Shown here piece by piece: positions 1-5,128 of a stretch of 8,355 bases of DNA (its first letter is position 1; every line of letters begins with the position of its first letter). The notes under the pieces are model-generated. The model saw nothing but the letters and a program-made list of their open reading frames with translations, did no database searches and was not told the DNA's origin. Origin of the DNA: Pseudomonadota bacterium (lineage in GTDB: Bacteria; Myxococcota; Myxococcia; Myxococcales; Anaeromyxobacteraceae); contig JAEYOU010000357.1 in assembly GCA_023411405.1 (NCBI GenBank), forward strand, positions 1-8,355, given 5' to 3'. The position numbers and the translations under genes are program-made.

Positions 1-92
1 ACGCCGAGGGCCGCGACCGCGGCCGGGATCTCCCGGGCCCGCCCCGCGCCGAAGGCGATGCGCGCCGGGGTCGCGAGCTCGAAGCTCGGCAT
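1..92 (-). CDS. Iron-containing alcohol dehydrogenase, N-terminal fragment (runs off the left edge)
   Basis: Only the first 30 or so codons are in the window, read on the minus strand from an ATG at 92-90. They translate to MPSFELATPARIAFGAGR followed by an Ala-rich helix. The pattern of an FELATP-like strand, then R-I-x-F-G-x-G-R and a helix, is the usual N-terminus of group III iron-dependent alcohol dehydrogenases, which also include maleylacetate reductases. These cytoplasmic enzymes use NAD(P)H to interconvert alcohols and aldehydes or reduce maleylacetate. The start overlaps the stop of the upstream ABM gene by one base (TGATG), so the two are very likely co-transcribed and translationally coupled. 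The metal ligands and nucleotide-binding residues lie outside the window, so the substrate and even the subfamily cannot be decided. The identification rests on a short stretch. Confidence 0.6.
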   Translation of the reverse strand, partial: MPSFELATPARIAFGAGRAREIPAAVAALG

Positions 93-409
93 CACCACTC
101 CGCCGCGTCGGGCGAGACGCTCCGGAACCTGCGCGAGGAGCGCGGCGCGGCCATGAGCGGCGCCACCGCGTCCCGCCAGGCCGCGTAGTGCGCCGTCTCC
201 TTGTGCGCGGCGGCGCCGGCCGCGTCGCGATAGACCTCGACGAGCACGAACCGCGCCGCGTCCTCGAGGTCCTGCACGACGTCGAACCGGACCACCCCGG
301 GCTCCTTCCGGCTCGCGCTCGCGTTGGCGAGGGACGCGATCCGGAAGGCCTCCACCGCCTCGGGCTTCACGTGCACGTCCACGTGCACCACCAGGAGCTC
401 GTTCGCCAT
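92..409 (-). CDS. Antibiotic biosynthesis monooxygenase (ABM) domain protein, LsrG/YgiN-like
   Basis: This is a 105-residue protein, the normal size for a stand-alone ABM ferredoxin-like fold, which works as a dimer. Residues about 5-95 follow the family layout: strand LLVVHVDVHVKPEAVEAF, helix, then EPGVVRFDVVQD, FVLVEVYRD, AHKETAHYAAW and a C-terminal MAAPRSSRRF. From memory this resembles E. coli LsrG more closely than quinol monooxygenases: LsrG has similar LRFDVLQD, FHKTTPHY and MTGPRKKRLF segments. LsrG isomerises phosphorylated AI-2, while other members are cofactor-free oxygenases, so the reaction here is open. No lsr genes are visible. The next gene downstream, overlapping by 1 bp, looks like an iron-containing alcohol dehydrogenase, suggesting a two-step small-molecule (carbonyl or quinone) conversion. 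The start ATG at 409 has no recognisable Shine-Dalgarno sequence. No nearby in-frame alternative keeps the first strand. Confidence 0.88.
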   Translation of the reverse strand: MANELLVVHVDVHVKPEAVEAFRIASLANASASRKEPGVVRFDVVQDLEDAARFVLVEVYRDAAGAAAHKETAHYAAWRDAVAPLMAAPRSSRRFRSVSPDAAEW

Positions 410-509
410 GCGCAGGAAGCTACAACGGAACGGGCGGCCTGGAACGGCTCACCGCCCGGACCCAGCCGGGGGGCGGCACGAGCAGGGCGGCGGGCGCCGC
501 GTGGCCCGG

Positions 510-562
510 AAAAAACGCGCGCCCGGTCCGCCCGAGGGAAGGGGGGCGGAACCGGGCGCGCG
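510..562 (-). terminator. Intrinsic (rho-independent) terminator of htrA
   Basis: On the minus strand, 20 bp after the htrA stop, an 18-bp GC-rich stem is followed directly by six Ts (positions 515-510). The arms are 544-562 and 516-533, with one bulged A and a 10-nt loop at 534-543. The T-run lies on the minus-strand side only, so the terminator serves htrA. It also insulates the ABM/dehydrogenase pair downstream in the same direction, which should therefore have its own promoter in 410-509. I could not identify a convincing one there. Confidence 0.88.
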
Positions 563-581
563 CCGCGTCCGACGGCGAGCG

Positions 582-2030
582 TTACGAAAGATCGATGGGC
601 ACGAAGATCCGGGCCTCGCCGCGCTGCACGAGCAGGGCCACGCCGTCCTTCGCGTCCTTCACGAGGTTGCGGAGCTGATCGACGCTCCGGACCGGGGTCC
701 CATTCACGGAGAGCACCACGTCACCGGGCTGGATGCCGGCCCGCGCCGCGGGACCGCTCGCGCCCTCGACCAGGACGCCGCCCTCGAGCTCCGCGTCCCG
801 GCGCTCCTCCGGCGACAGCGGGCGCACCGAGAGGCCGAGGCGGCCGCGGTCACCGGCGCCGCCCTTCTCGCCGGCGGCGACCTGCTCTCCGCCCGAGGCG
901 CCCACCTTGACGACCACCTCGCGCTCCTTCCGATCACGCCAGATCTTGAGGCGCGCCTCCTTGCCGGGCGTGATGTCCGCGATGCGCGGCGGCAGATCGC
1001 CGGAGCCCAGGATCTCCTGGCCGTTCAGGCCGATGATGACGTCGCCGACCTTGAGGTCGGACCGGGCGGCGGGGCCGTCCTTCTCGATGTTCGAGACCAG
1101 CGCGCCGGCGGGCCGGGGCAGCCCGAACGACCGCGCGAGCTGCGCGTTCACGTCCTGGATCATCACGCCGATCCGCCCGCGGACGACCTTGCCGGTGGCG
1201 ACGAGCTGCTGCTGGACCTTCATCGCGACGTCGATCGGGATCGCGAAGCTGATGCCCATGTAGCCGCCAGAGCCGCTGAAGATCTGCGAGTTGATCCCGA
1301 CCACCTCACCGCGGAGGTTGAAGAGCGGGCCGCCCGAGTTGCCGGGGTTGACCGCCACGTCGGTCTGGATGAACGGCACGTACCCCTCGCCGGGGAGCGA
1401 GCGCGAGCGGGCAGAGATGACGCCTGCGCTCACGCTGTTCTCGAACCCGAACGGCGAGCCGATCGCGAGCACCCACTCGCCGACCTGGGCGCGCGAGGCA
1501 TCGCCGATGCGGACCGTGGGGAGGTCCTTCGCCTCGATCTTCAGCACCGCGACGTCGGTCTCCTTGTCCTGGCCCACCACCTTGGCCTTGAACTCGCGCT
1601 TGTCGGTGAGCTTGACCGTGACCTCGGTGGCGTTCGCGACGACGTGCGCGTTGGTGAGCACGAGGCCGTCGCTCTTCACGATGAACCCGGAGCCCTGGCC
1701 GCGGACCATCGGGCCGCCGCCCCGGGGCATCGGGCCGCCGAACGGCATCCCGAAGCGGCGGAGCGGGTTCTCGTCGTCGCGGTTCGCGCCGACCGTGCTG
1801 ACGTTGACGACGGCCGGGCCGTACTGCCGGACGATCGCGGTGAAGTCGGGGAGCGTCTGGAGCGGCGCGCCGCCGACCGGCGGGGAAGAGGGGGACCCGG
1901 CCACCGCCTGACGCGCAGGCGCGTCCTTGGCGAGGGTCCGGAGGGGGTTGGCCAGGGCAAGCGCCCCGGCCGCGGCGACGCTCGCGACCGCGAGGGCGGC
2001 GACGGGAGCGCGCTTCGCGAAACCAGGCAT
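582..2030 (-). CDS. htrA: DegP/HtrA-family periplasmic serine endoprotease with two PDZ domains
   Basis: The protein degrades or chaperones misfolded proteins in the periplasm. With the start at 2030 it has 482 residues, close to E. coli DegP. Residues 1-28 or so form a Sec signal (FAKR, then an Ala/Leu/Val-rich core). A Pro/Gly-rich linker leads to the trypsin-like domain at about 65-275. The catalytic triad is visible: His129 in LTNAHVV, Asp159 in KETDVAVLK, Ser232 in NPGNSGGPLF. PDZ1 (about 282-376) begins at GRIGVMIQ, and PDZ2 (about 395-480) at GRLGLSVRP. Two PDZ domains indicate DegP/DegQ rather than DegS. A further ATG ten codons upstream (2060) lacks a ribosome site. The ATG at 2030 has GGAGGA seven bases away and begins a proper signal peptide, so I chose it. 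The gene is monocistronic: divergent from alaA and closed by a strong terminator. A tandem OmpR-type box upstream suggests envelope-stress control (inference). Confidence 0.96.
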   Translation of the reverse strand: MPGFAKRAPVAALAVASVAAAGALALANPLRTLAKDAPARQAVAGSPSSPPVGGAPLQTLPDFTAIVRQYGPAVVNVSTVGANRDDENPLRRFGMPFGGPMPRGGGPMVRGQGSGFIVKSDGLVLTNAHVVANATEVTVKLTDKREFKAKVVGQDKETDVAVLKIEAKDLPTVRIGDASRAQVGEWVLAIGSPFGFENSVSAGVISARSRSLPGEGYVPFIQTDVAVNPGNSGGPLFNLRGEVVGINSQIFSGSGGYMGISFAIPIDVAMKVQQQLVATGKVVRGRIGVMIQDVNAQLARSFGLPRPAGALVSNIEKDGPAARSDLKVGDVIIGLNGQEILGSGDLPPRIADITPGKEARLKIWRDRKEREVVVKVGASGGEQVAAGEKGGAGDRGRLGLSVRPLSPEERRDAELEGGVLVEGASGPAARAGIQPGDVVLSVNGTPVRSVDQLRNLVKDAKDGVALLVQRGEARIFVPIDLS

Positions 2031-2037
2031 GCTTGAA

Positions 2038-2043
2038 TCCTCC
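2038..2043 (-). promoter_or_regulatory. Shine-Dalgarno of htrA (GGAGGA)
   Basis: GGAGGA on the minus strand, seven bases before the ATG at 2030. It decides the start: the longer reading frame beginning at 2060 has no comparable site and would put ten polar residues ahead of the signal peptide. Confidence 0.85.
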
Positions 2044-2081
2044 GTGTGCGTGGGCGGCATGGAGCGCCGCCGTCGAGTGTC

Positions 2082-2114
2082 ACCCTAGGCACCCTGCCTT
2101 AAGGGAAACTTAAG
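2082..2114 (-). promoter_or_regulatory. Putative OmpR/PhoB-type operator and promoter of htrA
   Basis: Two copies of CTTAAG lie at 2098-2103 and 2109-2114, separated by five bases, giving an 11-bp period. Such AT-rich hexamers stand out in this GC-rich DNA. Reading towards htrA, ten bases after the second copy comes TAGGGT (2087-2082), a weak -10 match with no recognisable -35. OmpR/PhoB-family regulators bind tandem half-sites 11 bp apart in place of the -35 element, and this spacing fits that arrangement. The box ends about 68 bp before the htrA start. Because CTTAAG is self-complementary, the element could equally be read as an inverted repeat, and it could also act on the divergent alaA gene. 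The -10 assignment is weak. Confidence 0.42.
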
Positions 2115-2257
2115 AGCTCGTATCCCCGGCGGGTCCGGCAGCGGGGCCGGCACCTGGCGCAGATGGGCGCAGGGACTCCCTGCCGCCGCAAGTCCGCGTG
2201 ACGGCGGGGCAAGTTCGTGATGTGCTCGGGTCTCCGGTCCCGGCCGGGACCCACAAC

Positions 2258-2263
2258 GAGGTG
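2258..2263 (+). promoter_or_regulatory. Probable Shine-Dalgarno of alaA (GAGGTG)
   Basis: GAGGTG lies six bases before the GTG at 2270, which is the start preferred here. A second candidate, AGGAG at 2277-2281, would serve a GTG at 2291 with nine-base spacing. The upstream GTG at 2198 has no such site. All three starts lie in a poorly conserved N-terminal extension, so the choice does not affect the catalytic domain. Confidence 0.5.
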
Positions 2264-2269
2264 TCTTCC

Positions 2270-3553
2270 GTGAAGCAGGAGCTGCGCAGCGTGACCGTGA
2301 AGGAGCCGTCCCCCGAACCCCCCTCCGAGCTGGCCGCCGGCCGCCCGATCCGAAAGTCGTCGAAGCTCGACGACGTCTGCTACGACATCCGCGGGCCCGT
2401 CCTCCAGGTCGCGAAGCGGATGGAGGACGAGGGGCACCAGATCATCAAGCTCAACATCGGGAACCCTGCCCCGTTCGGCTTCGAGGCGCCCGAGGAGATC
2501 GTCGTCGACGTCATCCGGAACCTCCGGGGCGCGTCCGGCTACTCGGACTCGAAGGGCCTGTTCTCCGCGCGCAAGGCGGTGATGCATTACTGCCAGCAGA
2601 AGGAGATCCCGGGCGTCGGCATCGAGGACATCTACCTCGGCAACGGCGTCTCCGAGCTCATCGTCATGGCGATGCAGGCGCTCCTCGACCGCGAGGACGA
2701 GGTGCTCGTGCCGATGCCGGACTACCCGCTCTGGACCGCCGCGGTGAGCCTCTCTGGCGGAACGGCGCGCCACTATCTCTGCGACGAGCAGTCGAACTGG
2801 CTGCCCGACCTGGCCGACATCAAGAAGAAGGTCGGCCCGCGCACCCGCGCCATCGTCCTCATCAACCCGAACAACCCCACCGGCGCGCTCTACCCGCCGG
2901 AGCTGCTGCGCGAGGTCGCCGAGATCGCGCGCCAGCACCAGCTCATCGTCTGCTGCGACGAGATCTACGACAAGGTCGTCTACGACGGCGCGAAGCACGT
3001 CTCGTTCGCGTCGCTCGCGCCCGACGTCCTCAGCCTCACGTTCAACGGGCTCTCGAAGAACTACCGGGCGTGCGGCTACCGGGCGGGCTGGATGGTCGTC
3101 GCGGGCGATCGGCGCCACGCGACCGACTACGTCGAAGGGCTCGACATGCTCGCCTCGATGCGGCTCTGCGCGAACGTCCCCGGGCAGACCGCGATCCAGA
3201 CCGCGCTGGGCGGGCGGCAGAGCATCGAGGACCTCGTGCTCCCCACCGGGCGGCTCGGCCGGCAGCGCGACCTCGCCTGGTCGCTCCTCACGCAGATCCC
3301 CGGCGTCACCTGCGTGAAGCCCCGGGCCGCGCTCTACCTGTTCCCCCGGCTCGACCCCGCGGTCTACCCGGTCAAGAACGACCAGCAGTTCATCCTCGAC
3401 TTCCTCGAGCAGGAGAAGGTGCTGCTCGTGCAGGGCACCGGCTTCAACTGGAAGGACCCGGACCACTTCCGCGTCGTGTTCCTCCCCCACGAGGAGGACC
3501 TCCGCGAGGCGATCGGGCGGCTCGCGCGGTTCCTGGGGCGGATGCGGCGCTGA
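2270..3553 (+). CDS. alaA: Alanine/glutamate-pyruvate aminotransferase, AlaA (YfbQ) type
   Basis: This is a cytoplasmic PLP enzyme that transfers the amino group of glutamate to pyruvate to make alanine. The similarity to E. coli AlaA, recalled from memory, runs along the whole chain: KSSKLDDVCYDIRGPV, KLNIGNPAPFGF, GNGVSELIV, PMPDYPLWTAAVSLS, NPNNPTGA, DEIYDK, NGLSKNYR, MLASMRLCANVPGQ and FLEQEKVLLVQGTGFNW. Numbering from the GTG at 2270 (427 residues), the PLP Schiff-base lysine is Lys263, with Asn202, Asp230 and Tyr233 as cofactor contacts and Arg401 as the substrate-carboxylate arginine. The enzyme looks intact. It carries about 22 extra N-terminal residues, rich in Pro, Glu and Ser, compared with the 405-residue E. 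coli protein. A GTG at 2198 would add 24 more residues; the GTG at 2291 would shorten it by seven. It is divergent from htrA and convergent with the acyltransferase, so it is probably transcribed alone. A degraded copy of its 3' end occurs at 4959-5012. Confidence 0.95.
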   Translation: MKQELRSVTVKEPSPEPPSELAAGRPIRKSSKLDDVCYDIRGPVLQVAKRMEDEGHQIIKLNIGNPAPFGFEAPEEIVVDVIRNLRGASGYSDSKGLFSARKAVMHYCQQKEIPGVGIEDIYLGNGVSELIVMAMQALLDREDEVLVPMPDYPLWTAAVSLSGGTARHYLCDEQSNWLPDLADIKKKVGPRTRAIVLINPNNPTGALYPPELLREVAEIARQHQLIVCCDEIYDKVVYDGAKHVSFASLAPDVLSLTFNGLSKNYRACGYRAGWMVVAGDRRHATDYVEGLDMLASMRLCANVPGQTAIQTALGGRQSIEDLVLPTGRLGRQRDLAWSLLTQIPGVTCVKPRAALYLFPRLDPAVYPVKNDQQFILDFLEQEKVLLVQGTGFNWKDPDHFRVVFLPHEEDLREAIGRLARFLGRMRR

Positions 3554-3592
3554 GCGCGGGTCCGCGGGCGAACCGCGCCGTCTCGGAGCGGG

Positions 3593-4738
3593 CTACTCCT
3601 CGGCGACGGCCGGGCTCGTCCCCAGCCGCTCCCTGCGCGCGGAGCGCGCCCCGTCCAGCCGCTCGCGGAGCGACTGGATCGGCCCCTCGAAGTACCGCTG
3701 GCTGAGCGACGCGACGGCGACCGAGAGGACCAGCGTGAGGCCCACGACGATCGCGCGGCGCTGATCGCCGACGGCGCGGCGGACGGCGTTCATCACCAGC
3801 ATGTGCACGAGGTAGACGCAGTAGCTGACGACGCCGACGTGGCGCAGCGCCCGGAGCTCCAGCAGCCTCGTGGCGAGCGGCGCGCCGCCCAGCACCGCCG
3901 CGACCACCAGGAAGACCACCGCCAGGTCCGACGCGACGCGCGGCACGGCGGTGGCGTACTGCAGCGCGACCACGAGCGCGAGCGCGAGCGGAAGGCTCCA
4001 GGCGCGGGCCGCGATCCTGGAGAGCAGCGCGAAGCCGCGGGCGTCGTGCAGGGCGCACGCGATCGCGCACCCCAGCAGGATCGGCTCGAAGTTTGTCACC
4101 ACCTCGTTGGCGATCCCCAGCCACGGCCGCGCCGCGGGCGCGGCCGCGCCGCGGACGGCGATCTGCAGGGCGAGGAACCCGACGATCGCGAGCGCCGGCA
4201 CGAGCCAGCGCCGGCAGGCGCGGAGCACCGTGGGCCAGAACAGGTAGAACTGCTCCTGCGCGGCGAGCGACCAGGAGAAGTAGAAGATGAGCCTCCCGTG
4301 CGGCGGCAGGTGCACGAAGAGGTTGGTCGTGAACGTCGCGAAGAACGGGAGGTTGAGCTGGAAGGCCTCGCGCTGCACCGGATCCGCCTCCATCGCGTTC
4401 ACGACCGCGACGTAGAGCCCCAGCACCGCCAGGTAGAGGGGCCAGATGCGGAGGAGCCGCCGGAGATGAAACCGCTGGCGGGAGATGGTGCCGGTGCGGG
4501 CCCGCTCGCGGAGGAGCAGCGTCGTGATCAGGAACCCGCTGATCGCGAAGAACAGCGAGACGCCGAGGAAGCCGCGCCCCGCGAGCCCGCCCAGCCCCGC
4601 GTGGTGCGCGATCACCTCGGCGATCGCGAGGGCCCGCAGGCCGTCGAGGCAGGGGATGCGCTTCGCGCCGAGGTACGCCTCGTGGCTCGACAGCGCGGGA
4701 GGAGCGGTGTGGCCCGTCGATCCGAAGCGCGACGACAT
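3593..4738 (-). CDS. Acyltransferase-3 (OafA/YrhL-type) integral membrane acyltransferase
   Basis: Members of this family transfer acyl groups, often acetyl from acetyl-CoA, across or at the inner membrane to sugars of O-antigen, exopolysaccharide, peptidoglycan or secondary metabolites. The 381-residue protein is a stand-alone membrane domain of about ten hydrophobic segments with no C-terminal SGNH domain. Diagnostic motifs are CLDGLRALAIAEVIAHHAG (an R-X10-H motif with Arg35 and His46), GVSLFFAISGFLIT at 59-72, FSWSLAAQEQFYLFWP at 154-169, SYCVYLVH around 305-312 and RYFEGPI at 348-354. The usual SLxxEEQFYL motif reads SLAAQEQFYL here, with Gln for the first Glu. The start ATG at 4738 is set by AGGAGG six bases upstream; the open frame continues to 4876 without a better start. 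Its stop is 39 bp from the alaA stop, tail to tail. No glycosyltransferase or polysaccharide gene adjoins it, so the acceptor is unknown. Confidence 0.94.
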   Translation of the reverse strand: MSSRFGSTGHTAPPALSSHEAYLGAKRIPCLDGLRALAIAEVIAHHAGLGGLAGRGFLGVSLFFAISGFLITTLLLRERARTGTISRQRFHLRRLLRIWPLYLAVLGLYVAVVNAMEADPVQREAFQLNLPFFATFTTNLFVHLPPHGRLIFYFSWSLAAQEQFYLFWPTVLRACRRWLVPALAIVGFLALQIAVRGAAAPAARPWLGIANEVVTNFEPILLGCAIACALHDARGFALLSRIAARAWSLPLALALVVALQYATAVPRVASDLAVVFLVVAAVLGGAPLATRLLELRALRHVGVVSYCVYLVHMLVMNAVRRAVGDQRRAIVVGLTLVLSVAVASLSQRYFEGPIQSLRERLDGARSARRERLGTSPAVAEE

Positions 4739-4744
4739 TGCGGC

Positions 4745-4750
4745 CCTCCT
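4745..4750 (-). promoter_or_regulatory. Shine-Dalgarno of the acyltransferase (AGGAGG)
   Basis: A consensus AGGAGG on the minus strand, six bases before the ATG at 4738. It fixes the start and rules out the 46-residue Arg/Pro-rich N-terminal extension that the open frame would otherwise allow. Confidence 0.85.
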
Positions 4751-4958
4751 CGGCCTCGCGGCGGCCGGTGGCGTGGACCCTTCCACTCGGCGTGGATTGG
4801 CGAGGGCGCACGGTAGCCTCGCTCTCGACTCGAAGTGAAGACGCGATCGAGCGCAGGCCCCTCCTGGGCGGCGCACTCTGGTGCGGGTGCGACCGGGAGT
4901 GCACCAAGGAGGTGCCCTCGATCAGTCCATCCGTCCTCGGTGCGCCGTCATCCTCGGC

Positions 4959-5012
4959 GTCGCGCTCCTCCCACGCGAGGAGGACCTCCGCGACGCGATC
5001 GGCCGGCGCGAG
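4959..5012 (+). pseudogene. Decayed fragment of an aminotransferase 3' end (alaA-like)
   Basis: This stretch translates to VALLPREEDLRDAIGRRE, matching the alaA C-terminal segment VVFLPHEEDLREAIGRLA encoded at 3473-3526. Base by base the two 54-nt segments align without gaps at 46 of 54 positions. The core 4977-5006 matches 3491-3520 at 28 of 30. Upstream and downstream the similarity fades, and the downstream reading is Arg/Gln-rich instead of RFLGRMRR-stop. No PLP-binding portion is present. It is most simply a remnant of a second AlaA-like gene or of a partial duplication, on the far side of the acyltransferase gene from alaA. Because the segment is short and the DNA compositionally biased, chance convergence is unlikely but not excluded. 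Confidence 0.42.
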
Positions 5013-5045
5013 CGACGCCGAGCGCGGCAGCAGCAGCGAGCCCCT

Positions 5046-5070
5046 GCGCGCGCGACACCACCGCGCGCGC
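5046..5070. repeat. Inverted repeat of alternating GC with 9-bp arms
   Basis: The arms GCGCGCGCG (5046-5054) and CGCGCGCGC (5062-5070) are perfectly complementary across a 7-nt spacer, ACACCAC. The alternating purine-pyrimidine arms could also adopt Z-DNA under negative supercoiling. The dyad ends nine bases before the -10-like TACACT at 5080, where an operator or a supercoil-sensitive element could act. No T-run follows, so it is not a standard intrinsic terminator. Confidence 0.5.
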
Positions 5071-5079
5071 GTCCTCGGC

Positions 5080-5085
5080 TACACT
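5080..5085 (+). promoter_or_regulatory. Weak -10 candidate for the lipoprotein gene (TACACT)
   Basis: TACACT matches four of six bases of TATAAT and lies 43 bp before the ATG at 5129. There is no credible -35 hexamer at 16-19 bp. If used, transcription would start near 5092 and the 20-bp palindrome at 5096-5115 would be the extreme 5' end of the mRNA. Confidence 0.25.
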
Positions 5086-5095
5086 CCCGCCCGAC

Positions 5096-5115
5096 GGAGG
5101 CTCGCGCGAGCCTCC
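5096..5115 (+). promoter_or_regulatory. Perfect 20-bp palindrome abutting the lipoprotein Shine-Dalgarno
   Basis: GGAGGCTCGC is followed directly by its reverse complement GCGAGCCTCC. The last five bases, CCTCC, match the anti-Shine-Dalgarno core of 16S rRNA and are followed at once by GGAGGAGG (5116-5123), the ribosome site of the lipoprotein. In RNA the palindrome could fold as a 5' stem-loop, occupying CCTCC and leaving the ribosome site free. As DNA it could be an operator for a dimeric repressor. The self-complementarity is certain; the function is inferred. Confidence 0.5.
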
Positions 5116-5123
5116 GGAGGAGG
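5116..5123 (+). promoter_or_regulatory. Shine-Dalgarno of the lipoprotein gene (GGAGGAGG)
   Basis: This strong site is five bases before ATG 5129 and eight before the second ATG at 5132. It supports starting at one of this pair, immediately before a lipoprotein signal peptide, and not at the upstream codons the open frame permits back to 4835. Confidence 0.85.
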
Positions 5124-5128
5124 GGTAC

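Larger units (their letters stand above)
4739..5128. other. 390-bp divergent intergenic region between acyltransferase and lipoprotein genes
   Basis: I see no intact gene here. The left part should carry the acyltransferase promoter. The best candidate on the minus strand is TTCACT (4839-4834) and TACCGT (4815-4810) with an 18-bp spacer, which is weak. An octamer GGCGTGGA occurs twice, at 4770-4777 and 4789-4796. A perfect Shine-Dalgarno-like AAGGAGGTG at 4906-4914 has no ATG, GTG or TTG at a usable distance. A decayed piece of the alaA 3' end lies at 4959-5012. Two dyads (5046-5070 and 5096-5115) precede the lipoprotein gene. An open frame from 4881 to 5132 covers the alaA-like remnant and ends overlapping the lipoprotein ATG. 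It has no ribosome site at its start and looks like a degenerate sequence, not a gene. Confidence 0.6.

Noticed and set aside
369..386. Repeated GTGCAC/CACGTG words in the ABM gene
   Set aside because: They encode the alternating His-Val/Asp-Val strand near the N-terminus and are explained by codon repetition.
324..2036. Long plus-strand open frame opposite htrA
   Set aside because: The translation is low-complexity (Arg/Asp/Ala-rich) and lies antisense to a protease with an intact catalytic triad and PDZ domains; it is a shadow.
2140..2156. Possible sigma-54 promoter (GGCAC element) upstream of alaA
   Set aside because: The GC dinucleotide required at -12 is not at the correct distance from the GG at -24.
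2099..3490. Minus-strand open frame opposite alaA
   Set aside because: Acidic, Val/Leu/Arg/Glu-rich shadow sequence with no known domain; alaA on the plus strand has all family motifs.
3554..3578. Possible hairpin between the convergent alaA and acyltransferase stops
   Set aside because: GCGCGG and CCGCGC can pair but across a 13-nt loop and without a T-run on either side; in DNA this GC-rich such pairings are common.
4770..4796. GGCGTGGA octamer repeated with a 19-bp offset upstream of the acyltransferase
   Set aside because: Short, GC-rich, not in phase with the DNA helix and with no further copy; insufficient to call an operator.
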